A stretch of 64,000 nt of DNA from CALBPI01 sp963922335 (lineage in GTDB: Bacteria > Pseudomonadota > Gammaproteobacteria > Steroidobacterales > Woeseiaceae). The stretch is from NCBI GenBank assembly GCA_963922335.1, contig CAWUIB010000002.1, forward strand, positions 62,001 through 126,000. Reading direction: 5' to 3'. Made by a program: the position numbers and the translations under genes. Under the pieces are notes generated by a model. The model searched no databases. It saw only the letters and a list, made by a program, of their open reading frames with translations, and had not been told where the DNA came from. Within the stretch, counting starts at the first letter, position 1, and every line of letters begins with the position of its first letter. Below are positions 24,527 through 30,589 of this stretch, piece by piece.

Positions 24527-25480
24527 ATGGACTCTCTTGGTGGTTTGTTGGACGCCCCGCGGGCGCGCGGGGCCTTTTCATTGCGATGCACAATGAGTTC
24601 GCCGTGGTCGCTCCGAATATTGGCCGAATCACCGTTGACCGTGATCGCGGGCGTCTCTGGCGACGTCTGGGTCAATCCGGACGACGGCGACGCCGTGTAT
24701 GTTGGCCCTGGTGATATCGCAATCACCCGGGCACCGGCTCTATATAACGTCTCGGAGGCGCCCGACACGCCGCCCAACATCTTTGTCCACCCGGGTCAGG
24801 ACTGTCGGAATGCTGAAGGCGAATCGCTGTTCGAAGAGTTGATGCACGACACTCGCACCTGGGGAACAGACCCCGATGGTTCTACGGTGTTCATTGTCGG
24901 AGCCTATGAGCACCTGAGCGATATCAGTGATCGCCTCCTCAGCGCCCTACCGCCCGTCCTGTCGCTATCCCGCAAGGATTGGGCGTCGCCGCTAGTGCCG
25001 CTGTTGTGTGAAGAAGTCATTAAGGATGAGCCTGGACAAGCTGCCGTCCTGGATCGATTAATCGATTTACTCGTAACCGCTGTTCTCAAGGCGTGGTTTG
25101 CGCAACAAGAGTCCAACGCACCCGGCTGGTGGAAACATCAGGGCGATCGGGTTATCGAACACACTTTGCGCGCGATGCACGATGATCCCGCTCGAAACTG
25201 GACTATGGATTCATTGTCTTCCGAAGTGGGCACTTCAAGAGCATCGCTGGCAAGACGCTTCAACGACATCGTTGGCGAACCACCCATGACATTCTTAAAA
25301 AACTGGCGCATGGCGCTCGCTGCCGACCTGTTGTGCCAACCCAATCAATCGGTCTCTACTGTTGCATACCAGGTAGGCTACGCAACGCCCTATGCGTTTA
25401 GCGCGGCGTTTAAGCGCGTGAGAGGCATCAGTCCACAGGAACATCGGGCCATCGCGGCATCGGAAGGCGTCCACGGCTAA
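24527..25480 (+). CDS. AraC-family regulator with cupin sensor domain
   Basis: The 317-residue protein has a Cupin_6-type N-terminal domain (about 1-190: DSLGGLLDAPRARGAFSLR-type opening, here in part LLDAPRARGAFSL, and VYVGPGDIAI) and the AraC double helix-turn-helix at the C-terminus (about 215-312), with SSEVGTSRASLARRFNDIVGE in the first unit (key part GTSRASLARRF) and VSTVAYQVGYATPYAFSAAFKR in the second (key part AYQVGYATPYAFS). It sits between two near-identical operators, one before the divergent NmrA-DUF1772 operon and one after its own stop before DUF4345. The inducing ligand is unknown; reactive small molecules are a fair guess given the targets (inference). Confidence 0.9.
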   Translation: MDSLGGLLDAPRARGAFSLRCTMSSPWSLRILAESPLTVIAGVSGDVWVNPDDGDAVYVGPGDIAITRAPALYNVSEAPDTPPNIFVHPGQDCRNAEGESLFEELMHDTRTWGTDPDGSTVFIVGAYEHLSDISDRLLSALPPVLSLSRKDWASPLVPLLCEEVIKDEPGQAAVLDRLIDLLVTAVLKAWFAQQESNAPGWWKHQGDRVIEHTLRAMHDDPARNWTMDSLSSEVGTSRASLARRFNDIVGEPPMTFLKNWRMALAADLLCQPNQSVSTVAYQVGYATPYAFSAAFKRVRGISPQEHRAIAASEGVHG

Positions 25481-25504
25481 CCCATAGACCACACTCTTGG
25501 CTGG

Positions 25505-25541
25505 GACGAATGCGTATGCATTTGATCCTCCTGCGCATGGG
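25505..25541 (+). promoter_or_regulatory. 37-bp AraC operator, copy 2 (upstream of DUF4345)
   Basis: Begins GACGAATGCGTATGC and ends CCTGCGCATGGG; one mismatch to copy 1 (A to C at position 24). It starts 24 bases after the AraC stop codon and ends 57 bases before ATG 25599, exactly as copy 1 relative to its own target. Confidence 0.8.
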
Positions 25542-25598
25542 CTGATTCAGTGCCGATCCATAGTCTGTTCATTACCAACGAACAGCCTGGAGGCAGTC
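25542..25598 (+). promoter_or_regulatory. DUF4345 promoter and leader
   Basis: A TAGTCT -10 candidate (25561-25566) lies 19 bases after the operator; AACAGCCTGGAGGCA (25581-25595) is identical to the NmrA leader. The operator covers where a -35 would be, fitting class II activation. Confidence 0.55.
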
Positions 25599-26024
25599 AT
25601 GAAGAACTCAATCGGTACAATCTATCTCACTCTGGCAGGACTCCTACTTTTGACTATTGGCGGTGCCGTTTTGTTTGCACCGCACGCGTTCCATGCTAGC
25701 AACGGAATTGACCTTGGAAACAACCCCACAATGCTCTCGGAGATTCGTGCTCCGGGCGGGCTGCTAGCCGTTGTTGCCATGCTCGCGCTGATCAGCGTGG
25801 TTCGACACCGTTTGCGGGCGTTCACACTACCGCTGCTGGTGCTGGTTTACGGTTCCTACGGCCTGGCCCGCGTGGTAAGCATGGTGCAGGACGGCATGCC
25901 CGCTAGCTCAATCGTCGGTGCAGCCTTCATTGAGTTGATTGTTGCGATCATCGGCATCGCAATAATTTGGCGACAGCGAGCAACTGATGATTTAAGTCTT
26001 GCTGTCCCAGCTGCTCCCCGTTAA
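25599..26024 (+). CDS. DUF4345 membrane protein
   Basis: The 141-residue protein starts at ATG 25599 behind CTGGAGGCAG; earlier in-frame codons lie in the promoter. It has four membrane helices (about 7-27, 46-66, 72-92, 105-125), with a conserved-looking ISEIRAPGG-type motif (here LSEIRAPGGLL) and GLARVVSM, matching DUF4345. Function is unknown. It carries the same operator and leader as the NmrA-DUF1772 operon, so it belongs to the same response. Confidence 0.85.
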   Translation: MKNSIGTIYLTLAGLLLLTIGGAVLFAPHAFHASNGIDLGNNPTMLSEIRAPGGLLAVVAMLALISVVRHRLRAFTLPLLVLVYGSYGLARVVSMVQDGMPASSIVGAAFIELIVAIIGIAIIWRQRATDDLSLAVPAAPR

Positions 26025-26043
26025 CCGCTCAAGTAGTGGCTGC

Positions 26044-26068
26044 AAAAAAGGGCCCCGACGGGCTCTTT
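26044..26068 (-). terminator. Terminator linked to tRNA fragment B
   Basis: AAAGGGCCC and GGGCTCTTT pair with one mismatch around CGAC, and the minus strand continues with further T (six T in all). It also serves as a plausible plus-strand terminator for DUF4345. Confidence 0.65.
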
Positions 26069-26076
26069 CATTTGTC

Positions 26077-26089
26077 TGGTGGTGATGGG
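26077..26089 (-). repeat. tRNA 3'-end fragment B
   Basis: TGGTGGTGATGGG is identical to the last 13 bases (acceptor end with CCA) of the tRNA(CAT) 100 bases away; similarity stops there. It is followed on the minus strand by its own terminator. Confidence 0.7.
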
Positions 26090-26157
26090 CAATTCGCCCT
26101 GCGAGGCAAGTAGAACGCATCCCGGAAACCGCGGATTGATCTTTAGTTACTGACACG

Positions 26158-26185
26158 AAAGAGGCTCCGCGAACGGAGCCTCTTT
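26158..26185 (-). terminator. Terminator of tRNA(CAT)
   Basis: A 12-bp perfect stem AAAGAGGCTCCG / CGGAGCCTCTTT with a four-base loop, 6 bases beyond the tRNA 3' end on the minus strand. The stem is AT-rich at its base, so it could work in both directions. Confidence 0.8.
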
Positions 26186-26191
26186 CAGGTT

Positions 26192-26268
26192 TGGTGGTGA
26201 TGGGTGGAATTGAACCACCGACCTGCGGGTTATGAGTCCGCCGCTCTAACCATCTGAGCTACATCACC
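26192..26268 (-). tRNA. tRNA with CAT anticodon (Met, or Ile2 if lysidine-modified)
   Basis: Read on the minus strand, the 77 bases fold as a tRNA: acceptor stem GGTGATG / CATCACC (7 perfect pairs), D stem GCTC/GAGC, anticodon loop CTCATAA, T arm GGTGG-TTCAATT-CCACC, and encoded CCA. The pair closing the anticodon loop is A-C, a mismatch. CAT is read by elongator tRNA-Met and by tRNA-Ile2; initiator is unlikely because the first acceptor pair is intact. Two displaced copies of its 3' end lie downstream (26077, 22855). Confidence 0.9.
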
Positions 26269-26320
26269 GGATTTTTTCAGGTCGCGCATTATCTGCGCTG
26301 GGTTGTGAGTCCGTCAAGCA

Positions 26321-27412
26321 TCAAACATTGAAGCGGAAGTGCATGACATCGCCTTCCTTGACCAGATACTCCTTGCCCTCGAGCCGAAGCTTGCCCGCCT
26401 CTTTGGCGCCCTGCTCACCTTGGCCGGAAATATAGTCCTCAAAGCCGATGACCTCGGCTCGGATGAATCCTTTCTCGAAGTCAGTGTGAATTTCACCCGC
26501 CGCTTGTGGGGCTGTGGCGCCATCCGGGTAGGTCCACGCACGGACCTCTTTCGGACCGGCGGTGAAATAGGTGTTCAGTCCCAACAGCGCATAGCCGGCA
26601 CGGATGACACGATTCAGACCCGGCTCTTCGAAACCGAGGTCATCCAGAAACGCTTTCTGATCTTCCTCGTCGAGCACCGCAATTTCGGCTTCGATCGCCG
26701 CGCACACCGCGACCACGCTAGCACCCTCTGACTCCGCAACGGTCCGAAGCTTATCGAGCAACGGATTATTCTCGAATCCATCCTCGTTCACATTCGCGAT
26801 ATACATCACCGGTTTCGCGGTCAGTAGCTGCAGGTCTCGCAACTCCGCCACCGCATTGTCATCCAATACCATCGTCCGCAGTGGCGCACCTTCGGCGAGG
26901 TGGTCGCGCACCGATTGCAAAACATCGCGCCGGTATAGCGCAGACTTCTCGTTGGTCTTCGCCTGCTTGAGTGCCTTCTGCAGGGCACGCTCGACCTGCT
27001 CGAGATCCGACAACGTCAACTCGGTGTTGATCGTGTCGGCGTCATCGACCGGATCGACTTTACCGGCGACGTGCGTGACGTCATCGTTCTCAAAGCAACG
27101 CACTACGTGCGCGATAGCGTGAGTCTCGCGGATGTTCGCGAGAAACTTGTTGCCGAGTCCCTCACCTTGTGAAGCACCCGCCACCAGACCGGCGATATCC
27201 ACAAATTCCATTGTGGTCGGAATCACCTTCTCGGGGCTCACGATCGCTGCGAGCTGATCGAGGCGAGGGTCCGGCACGGTGACCACACCCACGTTCGGCT
27301 CGATCGTGCAAAACGGGTAGTTCTCCGCAGGAATTTCTGCAGCCGTCAGCGCATTAAACAGCGTCGACTTGCCCACATTCGGCAACCCTACAATCCCGCA
27401 CTTGATGCCCAT
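26321..27412 (-). CDS. ychF: Ribosome-associated ATPase YchF (Obg-like)
   Basis: The 363-residue protein is a full-length YchF: G1 loop GLPNVGKSTLFNAL near the N-terminus, DIAGLVAGASQGEGLGNKFL (key part DIAGLVAGAS) as G3, and NVNED in place of the usual NKxD, consistent with ATP rather than GTP preference in this family. A coiled-coil insertion (about 130-205) and the C-terminal TGS domain (about 280-363, with AWTYPDGATAPQAAG) complete it. It is translationally coupled to pth (TAATG overlap), the usual gammaproteobacterial order. Confidence 0.96.
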   Translation of the reverse strand: MGIKCGIVGLPNVGKSTLFNALTAAEIPAENYPFCTIEPNVGVVTVPDPRLDQLAAIVSPEKVIPTTMEFVDIAGLVAGASQGEGLGNKFLANIRETHAIAHVVRCFENDDVTHVAGKVDPVDDADTINTELTLSDLEQVERALQKALKQAKTNEKSALYRRDVLQSVRDHLAEGAPLRTMVLDDNAVAELRDLQLLTAKPVMYIANVNEDGFENNPLLDKLRTVAESEGASVVAVCAAIEAEIAVLDEEDQKAFLDDLGFEEPGLNRVIRAGYALLGLNTYFTAGPKEVRAWTYPDGATAPQAAGEIHTDFEKGFIRAEVIGFEDYISGQGEQGAKEAGKLRLEGKEYLVKEGDVMHFRFNV

Positions 27413-28041
27413 TAACTGCTTTCCTCTGCGCCGTCGGTCGGCGTTGGTTTCGGTTTTGGTTTTTTCGGTTTCCGATTGAGCTCGTTCATGACGATTCCGG
27501 GCCCCTTTCGCACCATCTTCGGCAGAGCCTTGCAGGCGCGTTCGATCGCATCGTCGAGCAACTCCTGCTCTTTGGCAGAAGCCCGCTTCAATACGTGCCC
27601 AAGCACCTGTTCACTGCGACCCGGGTGACCGATGCCGATTCTCATTCGATAGTAGTCCGCACCGTTGTGCGCAATGATGTCGCGCAGACCGTTATGACCA
27701 CCGTGCCCGCCTGCCTTTTTGAGTCGAAGCGTACCTGCCGGAAGATCGAGTTCGTCATGCGCCACGAGCGTTTCGCGGATATCCAATCGGTAGTAGTCGA
27801 GCACCGCGCGAAGCGGGCCACCGCTACAATTCATGAAGGTCATCGGCTTGACGAGCCAAATCTCCTGACCCGCCAGTTCAAACTTGCCCACTTCAGCATC
27901 GAGGCGCCGCTGAAACTTCAACGGCGCCTCGTGTCTTTGCGCTAAAGCATCGACGAACCAGAACCCGGCGTTGTGACGCGTCTGCTCATATTCCGATCCG
28001 GGGTTGCCCAGGCCGGCAATGACTCTGATCTGGTCCGCCAT
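27412..28041 (-). CDS. pth: Peptidyl-tRNA hydrolase
   Basis: Pth frees tRNA from prematurely released peptidyl-tRNA. The 209-residue protein has VIAGLGNPGSEYEQTRHNAGF at the N-terminus (key part GLGNPG, with catalytic His in RHNAGF), MNCSGG (Asn) and HDELDLPAG (His/Asp), all as in the family. A Lys/Pro-rich tail (about 190-205) is an extension beyond the core. It lies 12 bases after rplY and overlaps ychF by one base. Confidence 0.96.
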   Translation of the reverse strand: MADQIRVIAGLGNPGSEYEQTRHNAGFWFVDALAQRHEAPLKFQRRLDAEVGKFELAGQEIWLVKPMTFMNCSGGPLRAVLDYYRLDIRETLVAHDELDLPAGTLRLKKAGGHGGHNGLRDIIAHNGADYYRMRIGIGHPGRSEQVLGHVLKRASAKEQELLDDAIERACKALPKMVRKGPGIVMNELNRKPKKPKPKPTPTDGAEESS

Positions 28042-28053
28042 TGGCGTCAGACG

Positions 28054-28716
28054 CTATTCGCCGCCCTCGGCAGCGTCGTCTGCACCCTCAGCAGCAGCGC
28101 CCTCATCGTCCGCGTCGGCGGTCGCTTCAACGGCAGCACGTGGCTTGCTGATCGAGACGACTGGCTGATCGTAGTCCGAGCCCTGCGCGAGCTGAGGCAC
28201 TTCGACCCCTTTCGGCAGCTTGATGTCGGACAAGTGGACGATGCTGTCGATGTCCAATTCTGAAACATCAACTTCGATGTATTCCGGCAAGTCTTTCGGC
28301 AGGCAAACCACTTCAACTTCGTTGATGAGGTGGGCAACAACACCACCTTGCAGCTTGACGCCCGGTGCTACGTCCTCACCCGTGAAGTGCAGCGGTACGC
28401 TCATGCGAATCGCTTCACCAGCGACGATGCGCTGCAGGTCGACGTGCAGAATCTGATTCTTTGCAGGATGACGCTGAAGATCCTTGAGGATCGCTTCCTG
28501 GCTCTTGTCGCCCACCATGATGTTCAGAACGCTCGAGTAGAACGACTCGTCTTCGAGGGCACGCTGCAGTTTGTTGTGCTGCAATGAGATTGAGCGCGGC
28601 TGGCGGCCGGCCCCGTACAGGATTGCGGGTACTTTTCCTTCTTTACGCAGGCGGCGGCTCGCACCTTTGCCCTGGTCTTCCCGGAATTCCGCAACCAGAT
28701 CGATTTTGTCAGTCAT
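28054..28716 (-). CDS. rplY: 50S ribosomal protein L25 / general stress protein Ctc
   Basis: The 220-residue protein is the long, two-domain (Ctc-type) form of L25 that binds 5S rRNA. The N-terminal domain holds FREDQGKGASRRLRKEGKVP (key part GASRRLRKEGKVPAILYG), the C-terminal TL5 domain includes VPLHFTGEDVAPGVK, and the last 30 residues are an Ala/Glu/Asp-rich acidic tail. ATG 28716 is preferred over the longer frame from 28797 because homology begins there and GGAGCATGTC lies just upstream. It is followed by pth. Confidence 0.95.
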   Translation of the reverse strand: MTDKIDLVAEFREDQGKGASRRLRKEGKVPAILYGAGRQPRSISLQHNKLQRALEDESFYSSVLNIMVGDKSQEAILKDLQRHPAKNQILHVDLQRIVAGEAIRMSVPLHFTGEDVAPGVKLQGGVVAHLINEVEVVCLPKDLPEYIEVDVSELDIDSIVHLSDIKLPKGVEVPQLAQGSDYDQPVVSISKPRAAVEATADADDEGAAAEGADDAAEGGE

Positions 28717-28844
28717 GACATGCTCCGGTTGAGTTGGGGTAGTTGTCTCGGTGGGCCCGAATATCTGCTTGCGACCAGCAGACAGGGCTTGTTCCACCGC
28801 GCGCGGAGTCTAAGGGATTAGCGAGATTGGGTCAATCGACTGCG

Positions 28845-29819
28845 TCAGTCGACGTACAGGCTGGATACGGACTCTTCGTCGGCGATCCGGCGGATGGTCT
28901 CAGCCAGCAACTCTGCTGTGCTCAGCTGACGGATGCGGGTGCAGGCAGCGGCCTCCTCAGATAGAGGAATCGTGTCGGTAACCACCATCTCATCGAGTAC
29001 GGAATTGCTGATGCGCTCGACGGCAGGGCCAGACAAAACCGGGTGTGTGATGTAAGCGGCAACACTCTCGGCACCGTGCTCCTTCAGCGCCGCTGCCGCC
29101 TGACACAGCGTGCCAGCGGTATCGACCAGGTCATCGATCAGGATGCACTGCTTGCCCTCGACGGTGCCAATGATGTTCATGACCTCGGAGACATTCGCAC
29201 GCGGACGGCGCTTATCGATGATCGCGAGCTCGGCATCATCGAGTCGCTTGGCCAGCGCTCGAGCACGCACAACGCCCCCGACGTCCGGAGACACGACCAC
29301 CATGTCTGGATACTTCTTCTTCCAGGCATCGCCGAGAAGAATAGGCGATGCATAAACGTTGTCGACCGGAATGTCGAAAAAGCCCTGGATCTGGTCGGCA
29401 TGCAGATCGACCGTCAGTACACGATCGACGCCTGCCGCCGCGATCAACTCAGCGACAAGCTTCGCCGTGATCGGCACCCGAGATGCGCGGGGGCGGCGAT
29501 CCTGTCGGGCATAACCGTAGTAGGGAATGACGGCGGTAATCCGCGAAGCCGAAGCGCGTCGACAAGCATCCACCATGACCAACAGCTCCATAAGGTGATC
29601 ATTGGCTGGCGGGCAGGTCGGCTGCACGATAAACGTCTCGCGACCGCGAATATTCTCGAGGATTTCGACCGTGGTTTCGCCGTCGGAGAATTTGCCGACG
29701 TGAGCCTTGGCCAGGGGAACATGCAAATGGCGGGCGATATTGGCCGCCAGCTTTGGATGGGCGCTACCGCTAAACAGCGCAAGACTTGCGATTTCCAAAG
29801 CCACCCCCCTCAGGTGCAT
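28845..29819 (-). CDS. prs: Ribose-phosphate pyrophosphokinase
   Basis: Prs makes PRPP from ribose 5-phosphate and ATP for nucleotide, histidine and tryptophan synthesis. The 324-residue protein shows LALFSGSAHPKLA, the flexible-loop region YARQDRRPRASR, VLTVDLHADQIQGFF (PRPP-synthase signature with the metal-binding Asp/His) and LIDDLVDTAGTLC, the PRPP-binding loop. ATG 29819 lies only 11 bases beyond the tRNA-Gln 3' end, so prs is probably co-transcribed with the tRNA; a GTG at 29804 is an alternative start, but its AGGGGG is too close. No clear Shine-Dalgarno serves ATG 29819. Confidence 0.95.
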   Translation of the reverse strand: MHLRGVALEIASLALFSGSAHPKLAANIARHLHVPLAKAHVGKFSDGETTVEILENIRGRETFIVQPTCPPANDHLMELLVMVDACRRASASRITAVIPYYGYARQDRRPRASRVPITAKLVAELIAAAGVDRVLTVDLHADQIQGFFDIPVDNVYASPILLGDAWKKKYPDMVVVSPDVGGVVRARALAKRLDDAELAIIDKRRPRANVSEVMNIIGTVEGKQCILIDDLVDTAGTLCQAAAALKEHGAESVAAYITHPVLSGPAVERISNSVLDEMVVTDTIPLSEEAAACTRIRQLSTAELLAETIRRIADEESVSSLYVD

Positions 29820-29830
29820 GGTGCCCGGAA

Positions 29831-29906
29831 TGGCTGGGGTGGCAGGACTCGAACCTGCGCATCACGGGATCAAAACCCGTTGCCTTACCAACTTGGCTAC
29901 ACCCCA
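29831..29906 (-). tRNA. tRNA-Gln (TTG)
   Basis: On the minus strand the 76 bases begin TGGGGTGTAGCCAAG and end GCCA. The acceptor stem TGGGGTG / CACCCCA pairs fully, the anticodon loop TTTTGAT gives anticodon TTG, and CCA is encoded. tRNA-Gln immediately before prs is a conserved gammaproteobacterial arrangement. Confidence 0.95.
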
Positions 29907-29965
29907 GTAGAACCTGGTTTGCCGGACGCCTGAGCGCGCTAGTGTGGTCATCCACACCCTTCATG

Positions 29966-30589
29966 TCAATTTGATGACGTGACGGGATTATTAGCCTCAC
30001 GTATATCCCAGTCACGCACCACAATGGTAAGTCGTGTTTCAGCGGATGTGGCCACGATTCGTCTCGGCAGAGGATTTAGCGACCATGTTCGATATTCCCT
30101 GAACTCAATGCGCCAGCGACCTTGTTCGATGCGCTCTGCAAGGCCGGTTTCGCCTCTCACAATCTCGGCGGGCACACCTGGAATAGGGACGCCAAGCAGC
30201 CAATAGCGCAGCCCCTCGATCGGCACCTCCAGGCCGGTTTGCCGATACAGCTCGGTACCCGGGTTTTGCACGGTCGTCGTATCGATCCGACTGCCCTCAA
30301 GCGTTACCGCTTTCGGACTGCCAAACGCATGCACGCCACCGATACCGAGCGGCCCATCGATCTGCGCATCGAATGTGACGCCTTCCTGGACCCAGCGCAG
30401 GTTGCCGCTCGACGCATCCTCGGGTGTCTTGATACCCAGCCGCCCTCGCAGGGACCAGTTTTCTAACGCACCTAGCGTTTGCTGCCGCTGCTCCCAGGTC
30501 TCGAGCAATGGCAACTCCTGGACTCCGGTGGTGACGCAGCCGCCCAGCAGCAGCGCCAGGAGTACAGCCGCTCTAGCTGCGTGTCGCAG
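29966..30589 (-). CDS. lolB: Outer-membrane lipoprotein LolB, apparent CTG start
   Basis: LolB accepts lipoproteins from LolA and inserts them in the outer membrane. Reading from a CTG at 30589 gives 207 residues beginning with a textbook lipoprotein signal, RHAARAAVLLALLLGGC (lipidated Cys at residue 18). The mature part contains LENWSLRGRLGIKTP and WVQEGVTFDAQIDGPLG (key parts of the LolB beta-barrel). No ATG, GTG or TTG is available between the upstream in-frame stop and the lipobox; the first TTG (30514) would remove the signal peptide entirely. GGAG lies 7 bases before the CTG. The gene overlaps the end of the upstream TPR gene by 17 bases. ispE, usually next, is absent. Confidence 0.85.
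   Translation of the reverse strand: MRHAARAAVLLALLLGGCVTTGVQELPLLETWEQRQQTLGALENWSLRGRLGIKTPEDASSGNLRWVQEGVTFDAQIDGPLGIGGVHAFGSPKAVTLEGSRIDTTTVQNPGTELYRQTGLEVPIEGLRYWLLGVPIPGVPAEIVRGETGLAERIEQGRWRIEFREYRTWSLNPLPRRIVATSAETRLTIVVRDWDIREANNPVTSSN

Larger units (their letters stand above)
26025..26157. other. Spacer holding terminator and tRNA fragment B
   Basis: Between DUF4345 and the intact tRNA there is a hairpin with an A/T-run, a 13-base tRNA 3'-end fragment, and about 70 bases of unremarkable sequence. No ORF is seen. Confidence 0.6.

Noticed and set aside
22843..26192. An active integrative element at the tRNA
   Set aside because: No integrase, excisionase or transfer gene lies between the tRNA fragments; at most this is a relic.
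28764..28782. Small hairpin TCTGCT...AGCAGA upstream of rplY as a terminator or L25 regulatory site
   Set aside because: The stem is only 6 bp with no T-run and no supporting context.
29043..29933. A 296-codon open frame antisense to prs and running over tRNA-Gln
   Set aside because: It crosses a tRNA gene and a conserved enzyme gene, so it cannot be a real coding sequence.
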